A stretch of 64,000 nucleotides of DNA from Pseudognaphalium luteoalbum (GCA_963422505.1 OY730195.1:110761444-110825443), one strand, 5' to 3'. Positions 22,691 to 34,624 are shown, counted from the first letter of the stretch. The notes: a model not told the origin generated them from the sequence alone. Translations and numbers: made by a program.

Positions 22691-24064
22691 TTTTTGACCA
22701 ATTTGAAATGTGTTTTTTGAAGAGCAAGCAGTGGAAAGTTGAACAAAACTACCATATCTTTGCTTGTTATGACGGAAGAGGTAAGTATGTCTCTCTCTAT
22801 TTACTGTCAGTGTCGATATTTTAGTCAAATGATTATTCTCTTGTTGAGAAGGATAAGTTTAGCTTGTAAGGAATTCACTAGCGTTGGGATACAGTGGGTT
22901 TATGTATTCTGCCACCACCGAAACAATCATCACAGGCACTATTCTTATCATGACCATTCTACCTGTGCCTCCAACTCTCTAGATCCTCGTGCCCAACTCA
23001 ATTTAATGTATTGTTTGTGGTCTAATATTTCTACCTGGGTAAGTTATATAGTGCCTGGATAATTTGATGATTTAAGACCAAATTATAATAGAATGGCTGA
23101 ATCATTCGTGTCTCAAGTCTTCCTTTCTGGTTTTGCATATTGCTTAAACATTTATTATATGAAATATTTTTATAGTCATAATTCCTCAATACATTACTAT
23201 GTTTACTCCAATTTCAATGAAGGTTACCTTAGATACACACACTTTCGAGAATTGCAACATGAAATTGTACTTGTGTAGGATATAACTGATTATGTTCGAA
23301 TCTAGGTTTGTTTTCAGTTTTGATTGTGTTCAACTGATATCGAGTTCTAAATATGCTTAATATCTGTGTGTATTACTGACAAACTGCACTTATCATAATA
23401 ATAATTCAATTCAATACATGCATGACATTATGACTGCTCACAAATATGTATACTAATTGAATCTTCAACTAATCAACTTGTACTTCATTTTCAAGATAAC
23501 CGTTATGTTACCCAACAACCGAGGCTCATACTTTCTATCGCAAAGGCCCCACTATATTGAAAGGAACAGGAATACAAAAATCCGATACCAGAGTTCATTT
23601 GTACTTTGTGATCATGCTTTTAAAAGATACGAATATTTAGATTGATGTATATGGTAACAGATTCTAATTTGCTCACTGAACTCTTTACAACTGCTTGTCA
23701 ACTTTGATAGCTTTCAGTTTCAACTGTTAAATTTCGCTTGCACACGACAATTATGCATGCTCGGCAGAACCTTAAATTTTGGTCCATAGTTATTATGTTG
23801 GTGTGCAGGTCAGATGAGTGAAGAACTCCTATTTTTATTATCCTGAATCTTCAATTGATTTTTTTTCGGTGACCTCACTTTTCCTTACACTGTAATATAG
23901 GATTATGTGATTGAGGCACTGATGTCAATTGCGGACTAGATAACTTACAGCGACCAGCATGACACGAATATCTTGGAGTGCGATTCTCTAAAGTTTCTAT
24001 AGTTATAACTTTTGCATTCATGATGTACATTGTTGTGTGCATTTGAATAAGTAATATATTCATT

Positions 24065-24555
24065 AAATCAATGCCTATTTAACAGGTTTTTTATTTGTTT
24101 TATGGAGAAACAGGTCAAGGGGGAATTTGTACGTATACTAAAGATCAGAAAAACTGTGATTGATTCAATTTAGCTGGCACAAACAATGAGTATTAGTAAT
24201 ATGATTCAGACCTTGAAAAGTGACCATTCACTCTATATGTAAGTTAATGTTCTGGTCACGTTGAAAGATGAATATCAAAGAATCACACAGATGCATATAA
24301 AAATGTTGTGTAGCTTTGTTTTTGGAAATACTTTGTTGCCTTGCTGGGTTCTGTTAGTAATGATATATTTTCAAAAATACGCAGATTATTTGTTAAGTAG
24401 TGAACATATAAACTTCCTTCTAACTTATTCTTTTCACTTCCACGATGAAGAACTACTATTGCCATACAAATCATCCTTCCTCAGGTATGCTATATTTTTG
24501 CCCATTCATTGGTTTTCAGAAATTATCCCTTCCAGTTATTTGTTGCTTCAAAACG
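24065..24555. repeat. local duplication, copy 2
   Basis: Direct repeat of 22240-22690 in the same orientation. A short fragment of the dispersed repeat (GTGCAGGTCAGATGAGTGAA) also occurs just before, at 23804-23824. Confidence 0.75.
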
Positions 24556-24987
24556 TATAAATAACATATTTTTTTATTAACATCAACTTATAAAAAGGGA
24601 TTGAAATCTTTCAAGCAATCATCTCACACACTAGGACAAAGCTGCAATCAAGAATTGAGATGAGTGTGTCCATGTCTTGATAAAAGTTATGTTATAATAT
24701 TCTTAGCTCCATTGTGGAGATAACCGGCATTAAGATGTGACAATTTCGACCCATGTAGTTATAAATGGGTTGATTGGGGATAGTTTGGTCTCCAATGGGT
24801 CAATTAAGGATAACACGTGCAACAAAACATGAAATGACACAAACAGGGCAAAAAGGTGCCCACAGTGTGTAACGCATTAAATTACATATATCATTTTATT
24901 CAGTACACTAGATCGTTTTGAAAATAATTGACTTTACATTAGCTTTTAATAAGCTATAAAAGTTTTGGGTCTACCCAACGTCCCAAC

Positions 24988-25172
24988 TAATGTTTTGAAA
25001 CCCGGTTGAACCAGTCCAGTTCAACTGGTCGGATCTGATCCGGACACAAAACCGGTTCAATTCATATAGTACAAAATGGACGGTTCAACCGGACACAAAA
25101 CTGGTTCAACCGGATTGGACCGCGTCCGGACACAAAACCGGTTCACTCAAATAACCGGTTTTTAAAACATTG
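24988..25172. mobile_element. hAT-type MITE, 185 bp
   Basis: Terminal inverted repeats TAATGTTTTGAAACCCGG and (reverse complement of the right end) CAATGTTTTAAAAACCGG are flanked by an identical 8-bp duplication GTCCCAAC (24980-24987 and 25173-25180). An 8-bp TSD with short TIRs fits hAT non-autonomous elements. The interior repeats CCGGACACAAAACCGGTTCA and GGTTCAACCGG and could fold into a long hairpin. There is no coding capacity. Confidence 0.85.
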
Positions 25173-25303
25173 GTCCCAACCTGTTTCATCTGGTACCAAA
25201 AGTACCTGGGTTGACATGTTAACAAACTCTTCCCATTTAGCCGCATCACTAATATTCTGCTTTCTTTTAATTCATTATGGAACTATATTGTTGTTCAGAT
25301 GCA

Positions 25304-25900
25304 GGTACTTGCCAACATATCCACTGATAGACGTTCCCCTTCCTCAGGAACTAGTGTATCAGGTATGTAGTGGAGAAAAGATATTTAATAATCTTATTTT
25401 CATAGTTTTTGAAAAGATAAAACAGATTGTGATGTGCCAGACATATTTAAAGAGTTTAATTACTTGATCAAATAGAGTGGTAAGAGGTTCATGTGGTATG
25501 GCTACCAGAAAGTGCAACTGTTGTGACGGTAACGAAATTCATTGATTTGTCTAAAACATTATAAAGAATGAAAAGGATTTTTTTTTTTACTAAAGCTTAG
25601 GTGAAATCTAACTTTTGAAGCTTGTAAACTAGCATGATCATGCAGATGATCGAGCGGCGTATTTTTGGGCTTTATGGTTATTTCTATAAATACCATCTCC
25701 AATGATTTTATTTGCAAAATCTTATGTACTTTTGGATGGACAGTTGATTTTTTTTTAATTTATAAATAACGTCTCTCCAATGATTATTTAATTATTTACA
25801 GCCTTACAGGCACTTGGAGGAAAGCTTGAAGCATTGGACCAAATGAATTTACCACCCACCGTTCTTCACAAAGGGTATCTCGTATGTCAATATGTAGCTG
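25304..25900 (+). other. exon-like fragments of an unidentified gene
   Basis: Two short stretches look like exons. 25304-25361 is preceded by TTCAGATGCAG and followed by GTATGT, and reads YLPTYPLIDVPLPQELVYQ. 25800-25877 is preceded by TTTACAG and reads ALQALGGKLEALDQMNLPPT. Both recur in the second repeat copy (near 32108 and 32612). I do not recognise the protein. A relation to the exon-like repeat at 21460 is possible but unproven. Confidence 0.35.
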
Positions 25901-26020
25901 TTGGTGTTAATGAGAAGAGATTCTGGTTAACAACATATGTGTTGTTCCAATGCAGGGTGTCACCAATTGTATTTATATATGAGTATATGAAATAAATCCA
26001 GGAATTAGCAAATCAAGGCC

Positions 26021-26191
26021 TTTACTGATGGATGTTTCAGTCACTAGTGAACTGATAACCTTGAATCTACATGCTTTTCTTAACTGATATTACAGTCATT
26101 ATGTCATTATATGTTTTAAACTTTTTCTAACTGAAAAACGACTTTTACTGACGCTTTGTTTCAGTCACTAAATGGCGTTTATTTTGTAGTG
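26021..26191. mobile_element. partial CACTA-type transposon end, copy 1
   Basis: The right end reads, in reverse complement, CACTACAAAATAAACGCC followed by repeated TAGTGACTGAAAC and GTCAGTAAAAG subterminal motifs. This is the layout of plant CACTA (En/Spm) termini. No opposite terminus was found, so it is a truncated remnant. Confidence 0.55.
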
Positions 26192-26399
26192 TTTGGTAGA
26201 TACATAGTAGACGTACTAAGTTCAACTATGAATTTGGACTCAAATGATGCTATAGTAATTAGATCATATCTCAAATAAGCTAATGGAATACACACATGCT
26301 TACGGAATTTAATGCCAAAGGCAGTGAAAACTAGTTTCATGAAAAGGATGAACCACAATGATAATCAAACCAAACAAAACCAACAATCATCTAAAGAAA

Positions 26400-27806
26400 T
26401 GCTAACCATAAGAGTTTTATTTTAGCTGTGGGGGAGGTTCGAGGGAGCGTTGAAAACTTTATAGCAAACCTATGTCCACGATAATCACCACACACTTTGG
26501 ATGATTCAGCATTAACAATCATCCATCATAGCAAGGGTGAACATGCAAGTAAACACTTCATCAAATGTACTTCATTCGGTAAACCTCTAATACAATATAA
26601 TGTCACATAACGAAGCTGCAAGTGCCCCATTCTACTGCAGCCTATCTCTGAAGAATAAACTGTGGCTGGTGTGACTAGATCATTGTATTTAGCCTACAAA
26701 TACTAATATTATTCAGATGAAAAACTATGAGATTTAAAGATTATTACTATATCAGCAAGCATTTCACTTACTCGAAGGTTCTCCAAATTTGGGAAACCAC
26801 ATATCAATGCATAAGCAAATGATACCATATTAGCACAGTTAAAATCTACCTCTAATAATGCAAGAACCTCAAGGCAGGGTAAGGGGGTCTCGAACCTCTC
26901 TCTATTGTGTGCCAATACCTATAAGTAACATGCATGGTTGAAAAATAGAAAATGTCAATTTTACTTTTAGCCTTGGTGATTACCAGTAAAATGAATTCAT
27001 AGATCTAACTTAACCATACCTTAAAGTTTGCAACATCTAAGCAAAGCTCTCAAAGTTTCGAAAATAAAATCATATGTTGAAGAAAATAGGAACTTGTGAT
27101 CATCTCCGTGTTGTCAAGATGACACAATGGTAAACCTAACTCTTCAAGATTTTTAAGTTTTGCAAACTCAACCAGTTTTATTTTGCAAGTAGTGTTAATG
27201 GAAATAAGTGTTAGCATCTCGAGTAATGGACACAGAGTGAGAAATTTTTAAAGTGTGTTGCTTTCGGATGCTACAAAAAACAACTTTAAACTCAAGGGAT
27301 TTGAAAAACCACGGAAAGTAGGCACAGGACAAACAAAACACGTATTAAGCTTTAAATGTTTCAACTCTAGACAAGAGAATAGATGGGAAGGCAATTTTAT
27401 AGGGTTTCCGGTATAGTTTATAAGAGTGAACTCCTTAATTCTACTTCTGGATAAGACCAAAAACCAATCATTGATATACTCAACATTCAAATTGGTGTAT
27501 ACGTAGAGGACAAATTTTGTTTTGACACCTTTATTATGAAGGAGGATTCTAGTTATAATACTCCCAAATTTGTATACCCTTCCTTTATGTGTTAAATACA
27601 TAAATAACTTGTCATCAAATACTAGTTGGGAGAGCATATTCCACTTAAACCTCTAGTCTCTCGACAAGATAGCAGTCCTTAATGCATCTTGTATTGGCAG
27701 AAAATTCAGAATATGATTTATAACATTCTCTGCATGGCATGCTGCAAATAATATCATCTTCTAGTGTAATGTTGGATGCTCTAGGTGTCCCTTGAATCAG
27801 TCCCAT
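26400..27806 (-). pseudogene. F-box/FBD/LRR pseudogene, copy 1
   Basis: Homologous throughout to the intact gene at 37673-39076. ATG at 27806 (MGLIQGTPRAS), then a frameshift inside the F-box shared with copy 2, a TAG in place of Trp (SRD-stop-RFKWNM), and a TAA after ESNTL (27248). The middle LRR-like part (YINDWFLVLSRSRIKEFTLI, LFSCLELKHLK) and the second exon (ALLEVDFNCANMVSFAYAL) are recognisable. Further damage continues into the FBD exon. It cannot give a functional protein. Confidence 0.85.
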
Positions 27807-28174
27807 TATTCTAGCATAAGCACATACAAGTCATAATATTGAATACATAGTCGCCATGCAATATAAAAACCATATTTATGCATCCAATGTTATAGTTTTT
27901 CCTTAAAGTTCCATATTTCTTTTAATTGAAAACAATTCTAATGGTGTTAGTAGGGATAACAAAGATAAAATAAGAAGATGGTGTTAGAAGAACAAAATTT
28001 TATGTCAAGGAAACAAGCTCTCTCCGAAAGAATACAGAGCACACCATTGTTCCTTCATCTATATACTAAACTTCTAAACCTTACAATATAATAAACCTAA
28101 ACTAATATATTTCTATTTATCTAATACAATAATCTAATATAATATATAGTAAGCATATAAGATGGTATAATTAT

Positions 28175-28680
28175 TGTAGATCCCGTATCTCTGATCTAAC
28201 GGATCGTTTAATCAACCAAACGTGCGGAATCCGTTTAATTGAATATATGAGCGTTGATGAATCACACGAACAATTCTATAATCTTTCGTATATATTAACA
28301 ATTGATAATATGAAGATTACAAACACTTTCACCCTCTTTCTCTCCTGGAAAACGCCTCACACACTCTCACAATGTCTAACCCTAAAACTGAATTCAACTC
28401 CTCTATTTATACTAAATATGCCCTACCTGCGACACTATCCAAGTGTCGCAGGAACCGACCCATGCGACACTTGCTAAGTGTCGCACTATGCGACACTTGC
28501 TAAGTGTCGCACTATGCGATACTTGCTTTTCGCATAAACACTATTTTGTGTATATTTTCTATTTCACTATTCATTTACAGACTCGCATATACACACTAAA
28601 CATTATACATACGCAGACTAATTGACTTTGACAATTACAAATGTTTGACCAACTGACTGACACACCAAATGGGAAACCCA
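28175..28680 (-). repeat. 3' LTR of chimeric copia element
   Basis: Left boundary TGTAGATCCC at 28175. The right boundary is placed near 28680 by analogy to the other LTR (both carry GACCAACTGACTGACACAC near that end). The last ~20 codons of gag read into it. No polypurine tract is visible, so the right boundary is approximate. Confidence 0.65.
28427..28511. repeat. three inverted repeats in copia 3' LTR
   Basis: 28427-28451 has arms CTGCGACACT / AGTGTCGCAG with a 5-nt loop. 28463-28485 and 28489-28511 each have arms TGCGACACTT / AAGTGTCGCA with a 3-nt loop. All are perfect. Confidence 0.95.
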
Positions 28681-30405
28681 AGCCTTGATAGACTTGGGTT
28701 GTCCATGATCATCCATAATCATCACATCAACGAGTTTATGATATTTTAAATACTCAGAAGATTTCATTGATGCGTTGTTTGTGGATTTAGATTTCCAAAC
28801 CTGTTTAGGTTCAGATGATTTGTTTTCAACAATGTTGTGCTGTTGAACTTGAGGTCTACTAGGCACAACTTTGTTTACTCTTGCCATAGGTTTTGGAGAG
28901 TTTGATGCAATACTAGATACAGGCGTATACGAATGACGCCATGAAAAAGATTTTGAAAAAGAATTCCTGAAAGAGGAAGTTCTTGGCATCCCTCTACCAA
29001 ACCTATCTAGGGATAATAACTTACAATCCCTAATAATATGGCCCTGTTGACCACAATGATAACAAGAACGACGCTCCACAAAAGATGTATTCCAATGAGT
29101 TCCCTCAAATCGTTTCGGTGGAGGACAATACACAGAAGGTCTATGACCAGGAACATTTGTTGAACATGCACTCTTAGGTGGACATGTTGAAGTAGATGTT
29201 CCTGAGGTTGAGTTAGTAAATTTTGAATCCTTTTTAACATTTTTAACGTGGAAAGATTCGTTGTCAACCTTAGCTTTGCCTTTGCGTTTAAATCGTTCAT
29301 CATTTTCATTTTTAATGATGAATTTTTCAGGTTTGACATTTATTTTCTCAACCTTAATGGTAGACTCTTCTGGTATATCTTCTACCTCAACACTAACTTG
29401 AGGAGAATTATCAGACTTGACAAAAGTAGGCAATGGATACTCTGGCCGATTAGTTTTCTCATTTGCCTGCCTTTTAGGATTTGCTTTAGCTTCTTTAGAT
29501 TTTGTGGCTGGCCATTTTGAATAGTCAACTTCAAAATCCTCAGTGCCCTCCTTAACAGGCAAAGGATAGTAGTTAGTAGGAGGTGAAAAGTAACCCAGTC
29601 CAGAATTACTATTCTTATCAGTCCTTTGCTTGCTAACGATTTCATCGAAGACATTTTGAGACTGTGAAAAAGTTGAGATTTTTTTATCAAAATACTCAGA
29701 TTTAGACTTTAACTCATTAAGTTCTTTATTTAAAAGTTCAATTTCTTTAAGATAGCTATTAGTAGCATCTTGTTGGCTAAAGACTTTTGATTTATAAGTT
29801 TGAGTGTCTAACTTATAAGCCTCAATTTGCTTATCATAAAGTCTCTCATTAGCTTTTAGAAATTTATTTGACTCGGTGAGTTTAACAACTTTTTCTCTCA
29901 AGTCTTCATTATCTAATTGAGAGCATTTTAAAGAAGCATCAAGCTTAATACATGATATACAATTAACGTGTTCCTCAGGTTCATTATGTACCTCATGTGC
30001 ATTAGAGTCAACCTCTTTTATTTGAGCCACCATTGCAGTGTGTTGATCCTCTTCTTCGTTTATCAACCTTTTCTTTTGATCATAAGCATTTATAAGAGCG
30101 TCCCATAGATCTATAGAAGTTGCTTGATTTTTAAAATTGTTGATCACAACTTCTAGCAAGCACATGGTAATCATCTCGTACGCTCTATTGTCTTGGTCAA
30201 GTTCTTCCCATTCCTTGACTGACATTTGTGCTCTTGACTTAAGCACCCCATCGAGTCTTGGTTGCTCATATCGATCAATATTGTTAAACTAGTTCCACAA
30301 CTTTGGATCTTCATATTCAATGAAATTGCATAGCTTAATCTTCCAACTAGCAAAATCACTATAGAACAAAGATGTAGAAGGAGGCATTTTCGTACCAAAA
30401 GCCAT
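28618..30405 (-). pseudogene. copia gag, second type (UBN2, zinc knuckle)
   Basis: Starts MAFGTKMPPSTSLFYSDFASW at 30405, an N-terminal capsid domain typical of a second plant copia gag class. It continues with WEELDQDNRAYEMITMCL and DLWDALINAYD, a long coiled-coil region (about residues 150-300, rich in Lys/Glu/Leu), the CCHC knuckle CYHCGQQGHIIRDC, and the usual gag C-terminus DDHGQPKSIKAW. One in-frame TAG at 30289-30291 breaks it near residue 39. After the gag end the frame runs into the LTR and stops at 28618. Gag would form particles, but no pol follows. Confidence 0.85.
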
Positions 30406-31033
30406 TTGCGAGATTTTCCTTCAAGAATTGGACCTTCACATCCCAAACACTTGGTAACACATCCAACAAATTCTTGTTTATCTCAAGTGCAGTGAGATTG
30501 TATCCTCCTTCAATTAACTCACTAACCAATTGTGAGTATCGGGTGAATAACCCAGAAGTAGTCTCATTAGGGAGGATGTCAAATAGATCGTATTGCTTCT
30601 TGATTAGTTTCAGCTTGGCCTCCTTGTATTTTTCATTGCCTCCGCACCTCGTTTCAATTGCCTTCCTTAAATCATAAGTTATGTCATGAGTTTTAAAGAG
30701 TCTCATAACATCCTTTGTTAAACACATACAGATGGCAGAATGTGTCTTCCTTTCTATTTCTAATTCCTTTCTCTCTTGAGGTGTCATTGCATTGTACGTT
30801 TTTGCTGGAGGAATACCACGATAGTTTCCTTCAGCAACCGTAGCCACATATTGTTCTTTTAGTGGACCCTAAAGTTCTGGACAATGGAAGTTTACAAACT
30901 GTTCAAATCTGTCTCTCCAGTACGCATAGTCCATATCCGCAGTGAACAGCAGAGGTTTATTGCTAGAACCGATATCATTTCCCTGTTTGATCATCTCCCT
31001 AATCCCTCTAATATCTTCCTTATCAGCGGCCAT
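30406..31033 (-). pseudogene. copia gag N-terminal fragment, first type
   Basis: ATG at 31033 (MAADKEDIRGIREMIKQG). YAYWRDRFEQFVNFH aligns with YYSWRDRFESYCRFH of the copia gag at 5311-5676, so both belong to one class. An in-frame TAG at 30869-30871 breaks it near residue 55. The domain continues through KKQYDLFDILPNETTSGLFTRYSQL to LKENLAN. There it is cut off by the start of the second gag: the shared ATGG is the last common base run. It overlaps the next gag in a different frame. Confidence 0.82.
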
Positions 31034-31084
31034 TTAAAACGAGTCTGAAAAATAGCTCAAAAACAAACTTGAAAGAAAATTAGT

Positions 31085-31430
31085 AACAAAGGCGTCACTT
31101 AGGAAGTGACGCACCGAAGTGTCCTTAGGATAGCGTCACTAGGTATGTGACGCTAGTAAGTGACGTATAACCGAGAATACCGACACTAAGGAAGTGTCGG
31201 TAAGCCAATAGAAGTGACTTACCCAAGTGTCGGACTTGAGTGACGTATTATGCAAATGGCGTCACTAAGGTAAGTGACGCACAGAAATGTCGTATAACAC
31301 ACAAGTGACGTGTATAAGTGACGCACTTGAGTGTCGGTGAAACCCTAATTGAACTTACTGAGTGGTCGGATGTAGTGACGCTACGAAGTGTCGCTAAAAC
31401 TTGCGAAGTGACGCTTCGAGTGACGCTAAA
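31085..31430. repeat. GTGACGC / GTGTCGG motif array in copia leader
   Basis: About fifteen copies of AAGTGACGC, AAGTGTCGG and their reverse complements lie between PBS and gag. Inverted pairs include 31092-31112 (arms GCGTCACTT / AAGTGACGC) and 31259-31280 (arms GCGTCACT / AGTGACGC). The same motifs recur in both LTRs. Confidence 0.9.
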
Positions 31431-31644
31431 ATGGCTGTAACACTCCAAAAACCCTAAAAATGAATTTTCGTAAACCTAACGAAAATCCTTCGATCCCAAA
31501 CGAACGAAACCTGTTATTCTTGATTCAAATCGTCTGATTAACACCAAAACGATCCAAAATCCTTGATTATTCTTGAATTCTTTACGAACTAAACCGAAAA
31601 CAATCCAAAAAATGTGATCTTAACATCAACCGAACCACCTCGAG

Positions 31645-31656
31645 GCTCTGATACCA
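31645..31656 (-). other. primer binding site (tRNA-Met type)
   Basis: Minus-strand TGGTATCAGAGC, 2 nt from the 5' LTR end. Confidence 0.92.
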
Positions 31657-31658
31657 GT

Positions 31659-32105
31659 TGTGAGTGCCCCTAGTCGTGGATCCAGATGATGGTTTACAAT
31701 GATTACAAGGCGGAATCAAGTAATCAATCAAAACACAAACAAACCAAAACCGAAATCGAATAATCAAAGTGTATTAGCTAATTGTATTGATGTATAAACG
31801 ATTGGAACAGTTTACAAGAATGTTTAGTCGACAAATGGTGCTAGGGTTTCGTCAACCCTAGCCAGAAACCCGTAGGTTTGCTTAAATACTTACACAAAAT
31901 GGCAGACATGCGTCACTTGGCTAGTGTCGCATGTGGTCGCCTTCATGCGTCACTTACCTAAGGGTCGCTATGCGTCACTAAGGCAAGGGTCGCCTAAACC
32001 AAAACTTAAGTGTCGCTAAGTACAAAATCTATATTTCTATTAAACTTAACTCAAGACACTTACAACTCGATAGACCAACTGACTGACACACTAAATCTAC
32101 CAACA
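31659..32105 (-). repeat. 5' LTR of chimeric copia element
   Basis: 447 bp with TG...CA ends (minus strand TGTTGGTAGA ... GCACTCACA). It carries GCGTCACTT, AGTGTCGC and AGGGTCGC motifs at 31910-32015. It differs strongly from the 3' LTR. Confidence 0.82.
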
Positions 32106-32829
32106 CAGGTACTTGCCAACATATCCACTGTTAGACGTTCCCCTTCCTCATGAACTAGTGTATCAGGTATGTAGTGGAGAAAAAATATTTAATAATCTCA
32201 TTTTCATAGATTTTGAAAAGATAAAACAGATTGTGATGTGCCAGACATGTTTAAAGAGTTTAATTACTTGATCAAATAGAGTGGTAGGAGGTTCATGTGG
32301 TATGGCTACCAGAAAGTGCAACTGTTGTGACGGTAACGAAATTCATTGATTTGTCTAAAACATTGTAAAGAATGAAAAGGATTTTTTTTTTTTTTTTACT
32401 AAAGCTTAGATGAAATCTAGCTTTTGAAGCTTGTAAACTAGCATGATCATGCAGATGATCGAGCGGCGTATTTTGGGGCTTTATGGTTATTTCTATAAAT
32501 ACCATCTCAAATGATTTTATTTGCAAAATCTTATGTACTTTTGGATGGACAGTAGATTTTTTTATTAATTTATAAATAACGTCTCTCCAATGATTATTTA
32601 ATTACTTACAGCCTTACAGGCACTTGGAGGAAAGCTTGAAGCATTGGACCAAATGAATTTACCACCCACTGTTCTTCACAAAGGGTATCTCGTATGTCAA
32701 TATGTAGCTGCTGGTGTTAATGAGAAGAGATTCTGGTTAACAACATATGCGTTGTTCCAATGCAGGGCATCACCAATGTATCTATATATGAGTATATGAA
32801 ATAAATCCAGGAATTAGCAAATCAAGGCC

Positions 32830-33000
32830 TTTACTGATGGATGTTTCAGTCACTAGTAAACTGATAACCTTGAATCTACATGCTTTTCTTAACTGATATT
32901 ACAGTCATTATGTCATTATATGTTTTAAACTTTTTCTAACTGAAAAATGACTTTTACTGACGCTTTGTTTCAGTCACTAAATGGCGTTTATTTTGTAGTG
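32830..33000. mobile_element. partial CACTA-type transposon end, copy 2
   Basis: Second copy of the 26021-26191 remnant, carried along in the direct repeat. Its terminus TTTTGTAGTG is intact. Confidence 0.55.
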
Positions 33001-33214
33001 TTTGGTAGATACATAGTAGACGTACTAAGTTCAACTATGAATTTGGACTCAAATGATGCTATAGTAATTCGATCATATCTCAAATAAGCTAATGGAAGAC
33101 GCACATGCTTACGGAATTTAATCCCAAAGGCAGTGAAAACTAGTTTCATGAAAAGGATGAACCACAATGATAATCAAACCAAACAAAACCAACAATCAGC
33201 TAAAGAAATGCAAA

Positions 33215-34624
33215 CCATGAGAGTTTTATTTTAGCTGTGGGGGAGGTTCGAGGGAGCGTTGAAAATTTTATAGAAAACCTATGTCCACGATAATCACCAC
33301 ACACTTTGGATGATTCAGCATTAATTAACAATCATCCATTGTAGCAAGGGTGAACATGCAAGTAAACACTTCATCAAATGTACTTCATTCGGTAAACCTC
33401 TATTACAATATAATGTCACATAAAGAAGCTGCAAGTGCCACATTCTATTGCAGCCTATCTCTGAAGAATAAACTGTGGCTGGATCGACTAGATCATTGTA
33501 TTTAGCCTACAAATACTAATATTATTCAGATGAAAAACTATGAGATTTAATGATGATTACTAAATCAGCAAGCATTTCACTTACTCTGATTAGAAGGTTC
33601 TCCAAATTTGGGAAACCACATATCAATGCATAAGCAAATGATACCATATTAGCACAGTTAAAATCTACCTCTACTAATGCAAGAACCTCGAGGCAGGGTA
33701 AGGGGGTCTCGAACCTCTCTTTATTGTGTGCCAATACCTATAAGTAACATGCATGGTTGAAAAATAGAAAATGTCAATTTTACTTTTAGCCTTGGTGATT
33801 ACCAGTAAATTGAATTCATAGATCTAACTTAACATACCTTAAAGTTTGCAAAATCTAAGCAAAGCTCTCGAAGTTTTGAAAATAAAATCATATGTTGAAG
33901 AAAATAGGAACTTGTGATCATCTCCTTGATGTCAAGATAACACAATGGTAAACCTAACTCTTTAAGATTCTTAAGTTTTGCAAACTCAACCAGTTTTATT
34001 TTGCAAGTAGTGTTAATGGAAATAAGTGTCAGCATCTCGAGTAATGGACACATAGTGAGAAATTTTCAAAGTGTGTTGGTTTCGGATGCTACAAAAAACA
34101 ACTTTAAGCTCAAGAGATTTGAAAAACCACGGAAAGTAGGTACAGGACAAACAAAACACATATCATGCTTTAAATGTTTCAACTCTAGACAAGAGAATAG
34201 ATGGGAAGGCAATTTTATAGGGTTTCCGGTATAGTTTATAAGAGTGAACTCCTTAATTCTACTTCTGGATAAGACCAAAAACCAATCATTGATATACTCA
34301 ACATTCAAATTGGTGTTTACGTAGAGGACAAATTTTGTTTTGATACCTTTATTATGAAGGAGGTGTCTAGTTATAATCCTCCCAAAGTTGTATACCCTTC
34401 CTTTATGTGTTAAATACATAAAGAACTTGTCATCAAATACTAGTTGGGAGAGCATATTCCATTTAAACCTCCAGTCTCTCGACAAGATAGCAGTCCTCAC
34501 TGCATCTTGTATTGGCAGAAAATTCAGAATATGATTTATAATATTCTCTGCATGGCATGCTGCAAACAATATCATCTTCTAGTGTAATGTTGGATGCTCT
34601 AGGTGTCCCTTGAATCAATCCCAT
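33215..34624 (-). pseudogene. F-box/FBD/LRR pseudogene, copy 2
   Basis: ATG at 34624 (MGLIQGTPRAS). It has the same F-box frameshift as copy 1, after which the core NFLPIQDAVRTAILSRDWRFKWNM is in the alternate frame. A TGA at 34066-34068 replaces the Arg codon of the intact gene (NALRKFLT). LRR-like segments (CPLLEMLTLISINTT, FSKLRELCLDFANFKV) and exon 2 (ALVEIDF-like, 33522-33734) are readable. The FBD exon is broken by stops near 33260-33320. Sharing the F-box frameshift with copy 1 shows it was already dead before the 2.88-kb duplication. Confidence 0.87.

Larger units (their letters stand above)
25302..28174. repeat. ~2.88-kb direct repeat, copy 1
   Basis: Begins CAGGTACTTGCCAACATATC and runs to ATAATTAT, immediately left of the chimeric copia element. 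The same sequence, with few differences, runs from 32106 to 34992 immediately right of it. It contains exon-like fragments, a CACTA end and a broken F-box gene. Confidence 0.93.
28175..32105 (-). mobile_element. chimeric pol-less copia element with two gag starts
   Basis: Read on the minus strand: 5' LTR (32105-31659), tRNA-Met primer binding site, a leader with inverted-repeat array, one gag N-terminus (31033-30406), a second and different gag from 30405 to 28618, and then directly the 3' LTR (28680-28175). No protease, integrase, RT or RNase H exists. The two LTRs share layout and a run of about 19 bp (GTGTGTCAGTCAGTTGGTC) but otherwise differ greatly, and the flanks ATTAT / CAGGT are not a target-site duplication. 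These features fit a recombinant of two related elements. Confidence 0.82.

Noticed and set aside
22739..23062. Possible 107-residue protein with a His-rich stretch
   Set aside because: No homologue recognised, no conserved repeat copy, composition unlike coding plant DNA.
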